Assembly: GCA_019925795.1 (NCBI GenBank)
Contig: CM034314.1
Location: forward strand, 16,488,657-16,552,656
DNA: 64,000 bases
Direction: 5' to 3'
From: Dendrobium chrysotoxum
Lineage: Eukaryota > Streptophyta > Magnoliopsida > Asparagales > Orchidaceae
Positions 46,301 through 56,375 of the stretch are shown in pieces. Under the pieces are notes generated by a model. That model was not told the origin of the DNA. It ran no database searches and saw nothing but the letters and a program-made list of their open reading frames with translations. The position numbers and the translations under genes were made by a program. Position 1 is the first letter of the stretch. Each line of letters opens with the position of its first letter.

Positions 46301-48389
46301 GGTAAACTTGAAGTCTGGAGATCAACCTTAGAGTCTAAAGGTTTTCGCTTGAGTAGATCTAAAACTGAATATATGGAGTGTAATTTTAGCAGTAATAGAC
46401 CTAGTGAGGGGATTGTGACTTTGGGCGATCAAGTCATTAATAAGAGTACACGTTTTAAATATCTTGGATCTATTGTTCAGAGTGATGGTGAAATAGATGG
46501 GGATGTTATCAGTAGAATTCAAGTTGGATGGTTGAAGTGGAGGAATGCATCGGGCTTGTTGTGTGATAGAAAAGTCCCCCTTAAACTTAAGGGAAAATTC
46601 TATAAGATGGTGGTGAGACCTGCAATGCTTTATGGTGCAGAATGTTGGCCATTAAAAGAGAAGCATAATACTAAGTTATGTGTTGCGGAGATGAGGATGC
46701 TTAGGTGGATGAGTGGATTTACTCTTAGAGACAGGATACGAAATGAGCATATACGTGAAAAGGTTGGAGTAGCTCCAGTGGAGGATAAGATTAGAGAGAG
46801 TCGCCTTAGATGGTTTGGTCACATAAAACGGCGGCCTTCCGATGACCCAGTTAGGAAAGTAGAGGTATTAGATTTGACTTATGTTAAGAAAGGTAGAGGT
46901 AGACCTAAAAAGACTTGGTTAGAAAATATTAGAAATGATCTTTCTCTATTAGATTTAAACGAGAATTTGACTTTGAACCGGACACAATGGAGAAAAAGGA
47001 TTCATGTTGCCGACCCCACGTAGTGGGACAAAGGCTTGTTATTGTTGTTGTTGTTGTTGTCTTTTGCTCAAAACTCCTAGCATTCAAACACATCATATAT
47101 GTTAATTGAACCTGGTAGTTGCTTTTTGTCTGTAAATTTATTGTGCAGGAATACACTCTAACCTGCTCAAAGTGGTACTGGCTCTTGAATTTGCTACAGG
47201 TGCAGTGCCAATGTCCACTTCTATTGGATTCGAGGATTTATAAATTTAAGTGTTTTTTTAATAGAGGAATTAAAATATTAATGCAGATCCCAGTATCTGT
47301 AGGGGTAACTTTGTATGTTGCTGTTGGCTTATACAAAGGAAAGAGGGTAATTGCATCAAAAGGAGCCGAAGGAGCAGAATGGAAAGCCATCAAGCTCTTC
47401 ATGTACTGTCTAGTTGGTATTCTAGCTGGCGTTGTTGGTGGACTGCTTGGTCTTGGTGGAGGGTTCATTCTAGGTCCTCTCTTCCTAGAACTTGGAATAC
47501 CTCCTCAGGTGTGCTTGTATTCTTGTTCGCATGTAATTTCATATTAAATATCATATAGGTAAGCTTCTAGTTGAACAGAGTGACCAACGGTATATCAGGT
47601 CCAACTTAGATCTTTTTTTAGCTCACTTTCCCCAACACTTCACAACCATAATAGGCACAATTGCAACTTAATTGAGAATAATCTTCTTCGCTTGCAACTC
47701 CTTTGCATCTCAAAATTGATTTTGACAATTGAAAACTTCTGCAGGTCTCAAGTGCTACAGCGACCTTTGCAATGACATTCTCCTCTTCTATGTCTGTTGT
47801 AGAGTACTATCTCCTCAAGCGATTTCCAGTTCCATATGGTATTAAACTCAAATTACCCACATTTCTCTCACTGGTGATGCATAATCATCTCATATATAAT
47901 CTAATAAACTTTTGTTTTATCATCATAAAACAAAAACAAGATAACCAAAACCAAGGGTCTGCTTGGTGTAGTTTTGGTTCCTCTCGCATATGTACTTATC
48001 TGACTCCCTCTTTATTCTGGCAGCCCTTTACTTTGCAGCCGTCGCTACAATGGCTGCCTTCATTGGCCAGCATTTAGTGAGGAAGCTGATCAACATACTG
48101 GGAAGGGCTTCTCTTATTATCTTTATTCTGGCTTTCACCATCTTTGTTAGTGCAGTCTCACTGGGTAATAACTCAAAGCTTTTATTCATTCTAATGAAAA
48201 CTACAGTATTGTTTCTTCAGTGTAAAATTTACTTTTTTTTATCAGTTTCTGCTTGTGTTTGACTCATCACACTTTGTCTGATGAGGTTCTGCTTGCTTTG
48301 CAGGAGGGGTTGGCATTTCAAACATGATCCAAAAGATTCATAACAGTGAATATATGGGATTTGATAACCTTTGCATGTATGAACCTTAG
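43399..48389 (+). CDS. TauE/SafE-family membrane transporter (plant sulfite-exporter-like), 12 exons
   Basis: Exons: 43399-43596, 43705-43864, 44251-44451, 44528-44592, 44689-44716, 44803-44891, 44966-45052, 47149-47199, 47287-47508, 47745-47838, 48024-48164, 48304-48389 (stop TAG). All introns are GT-AG and the phases match, giving 473 residues, close to the usual plant length (about 475). The two TauE half-repeats are visible: FGSVGGVGGGGIFVPML (87-103) and AGVVGGLLGLGGG (340-352), the latter followed by PPQVSSATATFAMTFSSSMS. Several hydrophobic segments fit a polytopic membrane protein, with a charged loop at about 190-250. The family is named for bacterial sulfite/sulfoacetate exporters; the plant substrate is not established by sequence. 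The start is uncertain: an in-frame stop (43396-43398) precedes the first ATG, whose product has a signal-like run IFFILSYFTILIG. A second ATG (ILRQMAEAAAAMAQ) is at 43498. Intron 7 (2096 bp) carries an RTE element. Confidence 0.92.
45421..47056 (+). mobile_element. RTE-type non-LTR retrotransposon, 5'-truncated, in intron 7 of the TauE/SafE gene
   Basis: The 1636-bp insert has a 9-bp flanking repeat, TTGTCTTTT (45412-45420 and 47057-47065), and a 3' (TTG)n tail of about 20 bp (47040-47059). It is in the same orientation as the host gene and lies wholly within the intron, leaving the donor at 45053 and acceptor at 47148 untouched. The short 3' UTR ending GCCGACCCCACGTAGTGGGA and the TTG tail instead of poly(A) are typical of plant RTE-clade elements. 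Confidence 0.9.
45422..47023 (+). CDS. RTE reverse transcriptase, C-terminal part, open reading frame intact to the truncation point
   Basis: The frame is open from the truncation at 45422 (LEDDIQQRWMRYF...) to TAG at 47021-47023; the first ATG is at 45449, giving 524 residues. Reverse-transcriptase blocks seen, numbered from that Met: AVGPDDIPIEMWK (about 55-67), ANYRGIKLM, NQFGFMPGRST, FIDLEKAYDKVPR, the catalytic FADD at 269-272 and FKYLGSIV. The C-terminal region carries RLRWFGHIKRRP and KKGRGRPKKTWLENIRNDL, typical of plant RTE proteins. The N-terminal endonuclease is missing, so the copy cannot move by itself. Absence of stops over 1.6 kb in a non-autonomous copy implies recent insertion. 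The symbol is left empty because this is an element protein, not a host gene. Confidence 0.9.
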   Translation, partial: LEDDIQQRWMRYFDKLFNEDCRITIDFSDLSILNENKDFCFYRRISKTEVREALKKMKCGKAVGPDDIPIEMWKCLGDEGISWLTKLFNNILKTKKMPDAWRMSVLIPIYKNKGDAQDCANYRGIKLMCHTLKLWERVMERRLRRDTNVSQNQFGFMPGRSTMEAIHLLRGLMEKYRENKEDLHMIFIDLEKAYDKVPREVLWRVLEKKGVNNAYIQIIKDMYEGATTCVQTQGGLTKYFPISVGLHQGSALSPYLFALVMDVLTRHLQEDVPWCMLFADDILLVDKTKEGVEGKLEVWRSTLESKGFRLSRSKTEYMECNFSSNRPSEGIVTLGDQVINKSTRFKYLGSIVQSDGEIDGDVISRIQVGWLKWRNASGLLCDRKVPLKLKGKFYKMVVRPAMLYGAECWPLKEKHNTKLCVAEMRMLRWMSGFTLRDRIRNEHIREKVGVAPVEDKIRESRLRWFGHIKRRPSDDPVRKVEVLDLTYVKKGRGRPKKTWLENIRNDLSLLDLNENLTLNRTQWRKRIHVADPT

Positions 48390-48667
48390 AAGCAAAGTTT
48401 TTTAACACTAATTCATGATATTATTAGGGCCCAGTGGCCTTGTTTTTAATTTGTTCTTACTTTTCTTTTTTTCTTTTTTCCCCCTCTTTCTGTATCAATT
48501 TTGCATTTGATAGTTCAATAAAGCCTTTCTCATTCTATTGATGCAGTCTAAACTCTCTAATAGGATAGGATTGCAGTATAAGTTTAGTTTTTGGGATTCT
48601 TTTTGCTTAAGAAAATGAGGAAAACTTCTTCTTTTAATTTAGGTTTTAAATCAATTCACCATTGTAA
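48390..48667. other. 3' flank of the TauE/SafE gene
   Basis: T-rich 3' UTR-like sequence. AATAAAG at about 48520 could serve as a polyadenylation signal. Confidence 0.45.
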
Positions 48668-48787
48668 AGCTTCGTTTGGGACGACGTTCTTACTGTTTCT
48701 TAAAGCAACATTTTAGTATAAAAATTTTAATTGTTGTACTAGAAAGCTGCTTTAAGAAGTAGCGAGAAAGCTGTCCCAAACGAAGCC
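48668..48787. mobile_element. Tourist-like MITE, copy 2 (TAA target site)
   Basis: A 120-bp hairpin element. The left end AGCTTCGTTTGGGACGACG faces the right end CTGTCCCAAACGAAGCC, with internal arms such as AGAAAGCTGCTTTAAGAAG. TAA occurs at 48665-48667 and 48788-48790. It lies about 280 bp beyond the TauE/SafE stop codon, a position like that of copy 1 relative to the site-1 protease gene. Confidence 0.85.
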
Positions 48788-49311
48788 TAAGTGTCAAGAT
48801 TCACATGAAAGTGCTTATCTATCTCACATCACATGAAAAATAAGCTTTGAAGCCCTATTATTGAGCTTAAAATTTCCCCCAATATTTTCTTCTTGTAATA
48901 AGTAGTTGTTAAGAGTTTGTGATCTAAATTCTGTTAGATTTGAGCCCAAGTGCTAGTGGTGTTTCATGTGTGGTGCAATTTTAAGTATGAGATTTTTTTT
49001 TAGGCTATGTGATAGTAGCAAAGGGATTGGGCCAATAGGCCTCCATTTATAGATTTTTAATACTTTTGCATATATATTTATGCATATGTAATTAGAGTTT
49101 TATGGTTATGTGTATGTGAACCATCACTCTCCTTTTATGACATTCTTCTTTTTTGCTCATAATTTTTTAACTGTCTAGAATTTTTCGTCTAAACTCGAGT
49201 ATTTCTAGACATATATTTTTAGTAACTAGTTTTCGATATTATTATTATAGGATTAAGTGTTTTATATGATATATAACTTACATTAATTTTGGCGGCTTAT
49301 GTCATGATTAA

Positions 49312-49438
49312 GGTTTTGTTTGAGACAACTTTATTACTGTTTTCTAAAGCAGCTTTTTAATACAAAAACTTCTAGTTCAAGAAATTTTTGTACTAAAAAG
49401 CTGTTTTAGAAAATAAGAAAGCCGTCCTAAACGAAGCC
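49312..49438. mobile_element. Tourist-like MITE, copy 3 (TAA target site)
   Basis: A 127-bp diverged copy. The left end GGTTTTGTTTGAGAC faces the right end CCGTCCTAAACGAAGCC. TAA lies on both sides (49309-49311 and 49439-49441). The centre TTTCTAAAGCAGCTTTTTA pairs with AAAAAGCTGTTTTAGAAA. Confidence 0.8.
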
Positions 49439-49779
49439 TAAGATTAATGCCAAAGCCTTCCATGTGAAAGAGATTATTGGGATTTAGACTAGTAAATAAT
49501 AGGCAAAGAATTGACTTATTATCTTGACCATTAACTTAAATTTCGATGCTATTTTTTGCTAAAATTTTTTGGGCTTATCAAGCATTTACCCAAGTTATTG
49601 CCTTTTGGGTATACAATTCCTCAAAAAAAAAAAAATCCTTATTTCTCATTGATTATTGTTATTACTTTTGACATTTTTGAAGGTATGAATGATTAAATTA
49701 TAATAAGAATTTGATGTGCTCAAATGTGTATTACATTGGTAGGAAACAATTTTGAAAATCTTGATGGGATGGGTTCAAG

Positions 49780-50172
49780 TATAGGTGTCAATAAAAGATC
49801 CAAGCTGATCTAAACCTAACACGAAAAATTTGAATTTGAATTGACCAGCTCAGTAAATAGGTCAGGTTGATGTCTGAAATTTGACCCTGTTTAATAGGTG
49901 GGTAGAGCTCGGGTTGATCTGTGTACTTGATTTTGATCAATTTAAATTTTTTGTTTGTTGGTATGCTATTCTTATTCTTGATCAATTAATCTAAACTCTA
50001 TAGTTGACAAGTTATATTTTTTTTTATTTAAAATCAAAATGGGTTATTGAGTAGAGTTTTGATCATTAGGTTGAGCTGGTTGGGTTTGAGTCCACCTTTT
50101 TAATTGGTTTCAAATCGGGTTAATTTTGGGTTGAACCCGAACTTAACCCATTAATATGTTTTGACACCATTA
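49780..50172. mobile_element. hAT-like MITE of about 390 bp
   Basis: The left end TATAGGTGTCAAT faces a right end whose complement reads TAATGGTGTCAAAAC. The flanking 8-mers GGTTCAAG (49772-49779) and GGTTTGAG (50173-50180) match at 6 of 8 positions. The interior has repeated pairings of GGGTT and AACCC type. The ..GGTGTCAA end and 8-bp site suggest hAT, but the imperfect duplication lowers confidence. Confidence 0.55.
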
Positions 50173-50200
50173 GGTTTGAGTTCTCACTGCTCACCTTGCC

Positions 50201-50201
<1 letters not shown>

Positions 50202-50232
<31 letters not shown>
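50202..50232. repeat. Poly(A) run, 31 bases
   Basis: Thirty-one consecutive A residues. No retroposon body or matching duplication was recognised to its left, so it is listed only as a homopolymer. Confidence 0.9.
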
Positions 50233-50233
<1 letters not shown>

Positions 50234-50654
50234 ACATCAAAGATGACATCATCCAAGGTACAATCGATGGATTAATTACATCGTATAAAAGATAAAAAAT
50301 ATACAATTTGTTGAGAAATGTCATTCGTTGAAGCTTAAAAAAATATTTATTGACTTTAGCAATGATAGTGGAGTTTAGTTCCTTGAAGCTAAAAAATGAT
50401 TTAAAAAATAATAAATTTATTAAATTTCGTATGTTAAAAATTAATAGAAATTTTAATTTTTATAATATAAACCTCTTCAAAATAATTTATATTAAATTTT
50501 TGTTCTCACATTCAAATTAAGGATCTGTTCGTGATGACTATGATGTTTTATAAATATGATTGTGAAGCTGTTATTTGGAATGAGATTTTTTAAATGTTAT
50601 TATGAATGTAATAAATTTGTTCTTTTTTTTTAATATTGAATAGTTGATTTCTTG

Positions 50655-50852
50655 AAACTATCACACATTGACAATTCTGATTGTAAAAAATAGCTTTTCA
50701 ATTTTGTACTAAAAGACTGCTTTAAGAAATAATAAGAAAGTTGTCTCAAACGAAGCCTTTGGGACGCCTTTTCTAATGCTTCTTATCGCAGCTTTCTAGT
50801 ACAATAAAAAGCTGCTATAAGAAGCAGTAAAAAAGCCGTCCCAAACGAAACC
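50655..50852. mobile_element. Two abutting Tourist-like MITE copies (copy 4a diverged, copy 4b)
   Basis: The right half of one copy (ACTGCTTTAAGAAATAATAAG then GTCTCAAACGAAGCC, ending at about 50757) runs directly into another whose left end reads TTTGGGACGCC and right end CCGTCCCAAACGAAACC (to 50852), followed by TTA. The junction suggests one copy inserted into, or recombined with, the end of the other. Confidence 0.6.
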
Positions 50853-51481
50853 TTAGTTGCGATTTGAAAAGCAGGTGAGTGCGAAAGCTATCCCAAATAG
50901 ACCCCAAATGAGGAATACAATCATCATTATATAAATCATATTTTTTAATCTACAATCAATCAATTGTTATGGATGAAAATTGAGCAAAATGATAGTATAA
51001 ATTAAAGGAGTTAGTAGCTTGCTTTGTACTAAATAGATAAGAATTGATACAACTAATCTTAAATAATTGAGATAAAGCTATTGCCTAATTAATGATGATA
51101 TTGACAAAGTTGTAGCTAGTGGGTGGTTGTCTTCCATCTATTAGTGTGGAAAGTTATTTTAGTCAAATTTGAAATGACAAATGGAAAAGAGAGAAAAGTA
51201 ATAGGGAGATATATATTTCTTCAAAATAAGAAAACTTAGGTTAACCCAAAGAATGTTAAACCGTCACATCACTGCAAAATATAAGATGGCTATGTTCATT
51301 GATTTGGAAGAGATAGAGGGAGACCAAAGAGAAGTTGGTGAAAGATGATGAGAGGATGTTCCTGTCACTCCATTTCTTCTCTCTCTCTCTCTCTCACTCA
51401 TATTATAATATAGTAATCATGATGTGTAATACTTATCGAGCACTTAATCATCACGTTTGTTTTGCTAGTTGAAGAGGTCAA

Positions 51482-51560
51482 GGCTTCGTTTGAGATAATT
51501 TTTTTACTGTTTTCTAAAACAACTTTCTAGTACAAAAATTTCTAATTCAAAAAATTTTTA
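51482..51560. mobile_element. Tourist-like MITE, copy 5, truncated
   Basis: The left half only: GGCTTCGTTTGAGATAAT, then ACTGTTTTCTAAAACAACTTT and GTACAAAAATTTCTAATTC as in copy 3. After about 51560 the match is lost and there is no right arm. Confidence 0.65.
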
Positions 51561-53124
51561 TGAAGTGGAAAGCATGCTCCTATTGATGGCGGAGAATGTT
51601 TAGGAACTACCATGACGGGCTTCTTCATGGGGGGGGGGGTGATTGGATGAATCACTATGAGAACCTCGGTAAATTTGAATGCAAACTAAGGGCCTTGGGT
51701 GACTACTCCGATTTTTGAATTTGCTTACTTCTTGATTTTTACTTCCTGTGATGGAATGATTACCCTTTCATGATTGAAGGAGTCATAATCCAGCTTTACA
51801 TGACTTAGGATAACACTCACACAATTATGCAATAAGAGTTCACAAAATATAATAAAAATTATCTTGATAATAAACCATATACTTTTAAAGTTATCACAAA
51901 TGAAATAACTAACTATGTAACTCCTTGAACCTTAATCATTTTAAGTCATTTTATGAACCTTGTAATGGGTATGTGTTGTATATATTGCATCTTACCTATT
52001 CAATTAAGGGGGAATCTCTAAGTGTTTTTTTTTCTCTCGTTTTTCCTCTTCTCTTTAGCTTCCATCTGTATTTTCATAATATGTCTTGAAAATTTTCATG
52101 AAACATAATTGATTCAAGATGCTTTAAGGTGCCATGAGAGTGAAAACTTTTAAAACAAAGACTAAGGTTTTGGAGTGCCTTGATGATAAAGAAAGGTCCT
52201 TACACAATGAACTGTCTATTGATTATGTCGTCTTTGATATCCAAATGTGTCATGCTTATAGTTGAATCGAGCGGCTCAATGAGACGAATCCAACAAGCCT
52301 AAGATTGTTGAATTCTGACATCATTAAGACACTCAAATGCTCCATAAATGATTTATGATTGAGAGAGTTGATATCAGTTGTCCATTGAAATACTCCCAAC
52401 ATGCCATTGATCTTCACTATTTACTAGTCATGTCACTCCAAAAAAATTTATAAATAGACCTCTCATTCTTCACTGAAGAGGGGGGAGAATGAAGGAAGAG
52501 AAGAGGAGCAAAACTAAAGAGCTCTCTTATTTTCAGCCATCATCGCCGCCAACGACCACCATTACTACCACCGACAAACATCATCATCACCGACAATCAA
52601 CATAAAAAATCACCAACATCTTTAGAATACTTTCAAGATTTGACCCTATTGTTGGGTACAAACATTTGATCTTTGTACTTTTCTCTTCTTCAATAGTTAA
52701 AGGAGAATTTTTGTATCACTTATTATATAATGAATTCTGCAAATGAGCCAGGCTCTGTGGTTTTTCCCTTTACGGGGTTTCCATGTAAGAAATTTTCTAG
52801 TCCTATCATTTTTATCTGTTCGTGCTTAATTTTTGTGCATTGCTAAGTCGTAAAATAAAATCTATCAACTCATATTTTCTAGCATGCAATAAATACAAAG
52901 AAAGTTTAAACATATATGTTATGTACAAATAAAACTTATCAAATTTATATAATTATTTAAAATAAATTTTCTTACTAAATTTAAAATTAAGTTTATGACC
53001 CAATCAACAATTAACCATCAGATAAACTACCTAATTGTTACAATGACCATGAAGCCTCTTCATTTGCAAACGATCTATGTGTTGAAATTTCTCAATTTAT
53101 ATAATTTTTTTGAATTACAACTCA
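51561..53124. other. Intergenic DNA with a possible Copia-type LTR remnant
   Basis: No gene was recognised. A G11 run lies at about 51629-51639. At about 52740-52800 the text GCTCTGTGGTTTTTCCC..TTTACGGGGTTTCCATGTAA resembles the conserved CGTGGTTTTTTCCC..GGTTTTCCACGTAA segment near the 3' end of Ty1/copia LTRs, which suggests a degraded LTR over about 52450-52880. No ends or duplication could be set. The call is from memory of that family motif. Confidence 0.4.
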
Positions 53125-53779
53125 ATTCACTATAGGAAAAATGCAAATTAAAGACGAAAATTCTGGTGGAAATTTTCCACCAAAAATTTTGATGGATTCC
53201 CGCCGGATTTTGGACGGAATGTTTCTAGCAGATTTCTGGTGAATTTCCGATGGACTTCCCGAAGGATTGTTGTCGGCTTTTAGATGAAATATTTTTGACA
53301 GATTTCCAGTAGAATTCCGGCAGAATTTAATTTTTTCTAAGAAATAATCATATATTCTAAGAAAAATAACAATAAATAAAATTAAATAATTTAATTTGAC
53401 TAATAGTTTTAATAATCACTGGTAAGTTAAATTAACTAATTTACTAATTAAGTTAATTGACTAATTTAAATTAACTAATACTCTAATTAACTATTTAATT
53501 TAACAGATTAACTAAGTTAAATAAACTAATTTAAATTAACTATCAGTTTTAATAATAATTAACTGATAGTTTTAATAACAGTTTTAATAATTAGCTAATT
53601 ATTAATAGTTTATGGTAATTTAAATTAATTGACTGCTAATTAACTAATCTAAATTAAATAATAATTGTTATTAACTAGCTAATTAACTAATTTAAATTCA
53701 CTAACAATTTTAATAACTATTTTTCACTCGTTTTCACTACCAAAAATGATGGTTTTTGCAGCACTTTTTTTGACCTATT

Positions 53780-54110
53780 CCTGCGGTTATAACCGCTACT
53801 AATTTATTTGCAGCAATTTTTGAACCGCTACATACCCGCTGTGTTTGCAATGCGCTGCAAAGGCATTCCGCAGCGGTTCAGGGAACAGCGGGGTAGAGTT
53901 TACGCAGTGCATCTTACGGCAGCGGTTATAACCGCCACTATGGCCACAGATTTGTAGCGGTTTTAACCACATCGGATTCGATAAAATTGAAATGATTCCC
54001 AGTATTGTGGGGGTTATAACCGCCACAAATTTGGGCCTTAGTGGCGGTTATAACCGCCACAATATATTCGAATTCCAGGAATGTGGCGGTTAAAACCGCC
54101 ACTATTGCCT
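53780..54110. repeat. Subterminal palindromic repeats of the inner CACTA
   Basis: At least five copies of (G)GCGGTTATAACCGC(C) or close variants, for example near 53783, 53920, 54007, 54042 and 54081, many followed by ACTA or ACAA. In CACTA elements subterminal repeats bind the element's own accessory protein. Each unit here is itself a near-perfect 16-bp palindrome, so it could be a dimer-binding site. That is inference. Confidence 0.85.
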
Positions 54111-54119
54111 CATTTTTTT

Positions 54120-55886
54120 TTTAAATCATAAAACCTGATTGTTCACCCTATATCTAACATGAAGGCTTTTCACCTTATGTGAACTATCCATTTTCACCTC
54201 ACAAAACAATGCCAGATTTCCAAAACAGAAAAATATAATCTTACCCACATGGTTTTCAGAAAATGAATTTCAAATGATATTTATGAAAACAGTAAGAGCG
54301 TTCTTAGCAAACCTTTCAGCATTCTTTCAACTAGTTAATCAAAATAAATGTCAGTTAGGAAAGAAAAACTAGCATTTACAATCTTGGGTAATATGATAAA
54401 CCAGAAATAATAAAATATGCAAAACTCAACCTAAGCTCTTGAATAGCTACTCACTTGATAAGTTTCACTAAAAATCATCAATTAAAGTCCCTTGAATACG
54501 TCACATAGTTCATCCTTAAGTTTTAGTTTAGGTGTCTTTTCAAGAAGCTCTTGTACAGCTACTCACCTCAAGAGGAATTATTCAGCATGTGAATTCACAA
54601 CCCTTAGAGAATAACTTCAAAAGGAAGAAAAAAAATCATTTCGTTGAGGTTTGACTTAAGTTATCCCTTGCTCTGCCTATATAAGTATTGCTACCTTAGA
54701 AGTTAGATCCTTGTCTAAACTTTTTATTTCCTATTCGCAACCATAAATTTAAGAAGTCATGCTAAGTTAATGTTACTCTCATTAAGTATTTGAAATTCAA
54801 CCTCATTGTTTTCTAAACTAGCACTAAGAATCAATTGGATTTAAACTTTTAATGGCTTGTTGAAGTATGACTTTGTTTAACCATCAAAGTCTTACAGTTA
54901 CTAAGGCATTCTCATAAACTTTTTGCATACATCCTACATTAGTTTGCAATTGTCTACATCGAGAAACCAAAAACAGCTATATTTCAAATAATCTTCAACT
55001 CTATTTTAGATTACAAAACACTAAGCACTAATGTTAGAAAAGAAAAGTTATTGCCAGAGTATAAATCCACAATTAAGCAAGTAGAAAAGACCAAACTAAG
55101 CCTAACATTAAAAACTCTAATAAAGACAAACACAAAATAGACTCGTAATGAAAAACTAAAGGCAGTTGCATTGTGTTGGTGGAAGGGAAAGAGAAGAAAG
55201 ATAGACAAACATGCAACACAATTTTGATTTTAAGGTGGTTTTAAAATCATCATAAAATTTAATCTGCAATAGAAAACATAAAGCATATAATATTTAGTAT
55301 CAAAAAGGCTGCGCAGCTAACTTCCAAATTTATTTCATTAACTCATTGATGAAGATTACTCCATCCGGCAATGACTTGAAAAAGCTGAAGTTCAATAACA
55401 ACAAGAGTTGTAGCTAAAATCAAAATATAAAATACACATAAACAAGAGTTGTAGCTAAAACAAAGACACAATAGAGATTCACAACATCAAGAGGATATTG
55501 ATATGAACTTTGGCATAAATAGATTCCAACAAGCAAGTGTAATAATAAGAAAATGTAGCTCATCTCCAAATGCCAAGTCAAACTCAAGAAAAATTACTAG
55601 GAAACACTATGATTCATATATTACAAGAAAGGAAATAAGCACAAAATAATAACTACTAGAGTTCAAAAGCAAAACAACATAAGTTCGAAAATACATAAAA
55701 TACCCATACAAGTAGAAGCATCACATTTAATACAACTCATCAGCAGACTGTCAGGCATCAGATGAATTGTCATTGCCACCCTGAAAATAGTATGAAAATA
55801 ATGAGATAATAATAATCAAGTAAATTACATTTAAATTACATAATTTTTTGTTCATACCATTTCTGATTCTCCATGGGATGGATGAT
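54120..55886. other. Interior of the inner CACTA, no gene recognised
   Basis: AT-rich DNA. No transposase (TNP2-type catalytic) coding sequence could be read in either strand. An AACAAGAGTTGTAGCTAAAA repeat occurs twice, at about 55401 and 55441. Confidence 0.6.
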
Positions 55887-56375
55887 TCATTTGAAATCCT
55901 TGCATGAATTATGTTCATCATTTGTCAAATCTATGTTATTTTCATTATGTTCATCATCTAAATTGGCATTGCCTGAGCAGAATGTATCCCTTAACAATCT
56001 TTCTATATCATTTGTTCTGTGCTGCTCACCTTGAGTTTGTACTTCAACAATATTATCAGTATCAGTACATGTTTCTGATCTTGTAACTTCAGCTAAAAAA
56101 TCATGTTCCTCTCCATGTCGATTCCAAACAACATATCCAGGAAAAATTTCTTTGGAGAGTAAATGCAACTTGACATCTTTTACATAATGAAAATATCTGT
56201 TAATGCATAATTTGCATGGACATAGAATTTTTTGTGTTGAATTTTGACTTTGTGTTGCAAATTCTAAAAAATTCTCAACACCTTCAATATAATCACTACT
56301 CCATTTTGATTTTGACATCCAACTCTTATCCATCATACCTATGAAGCACTCAAAAAATACACATTCAATAAGCAT
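55887..56375 (-). CDS. CACTA transposase-associated domain protein, fragment
   Basis: An open frame of 162 codons; the likely true start is one of the paired Met residues 14-15 (56331-56336), because MDKSWM is the usual beginning of this domain. It shows the family pattern: DKSWMSKSKWSSDYIEGVENF, then the cysteine motif CPCKLCINRYFH, then HLL..FPGYVVWNRHGE. This N-terminal transposase-associated domain is found on plant En/Spm (CACTA) transposases. The region after it is acidic and low-complexity (DDEHNENNIDLTNDEHN) and stops. The TNP2-like catalytic part expected next was not found. It belongs to the inner CACTA and is probably a remnant or one exon of a broken gene. Confidence 0.8.
   Translation of the reverse strand: MLIECVFFECFIGMMDKSWMSKSKWSSDYIEGVENFLEFATQSQNSTQKILCPCKLCINRYFHYVKDVKLHLLSKEIFPGYVVWNRHGEEHDFLAEVTRSETCTDTDNIVEVQTQGEQHRTNDIERLLRDTFCSGNANLDDEHNENNIDLTNDEHNSCKDFK

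Noticed and set aside
50202..50232. Poly(A) tail of a processed retrocopy or SINE
   Set aside because: The left flank is the end of a hAT-like MITE, and no matching target duplication or retrocopy body was seen.
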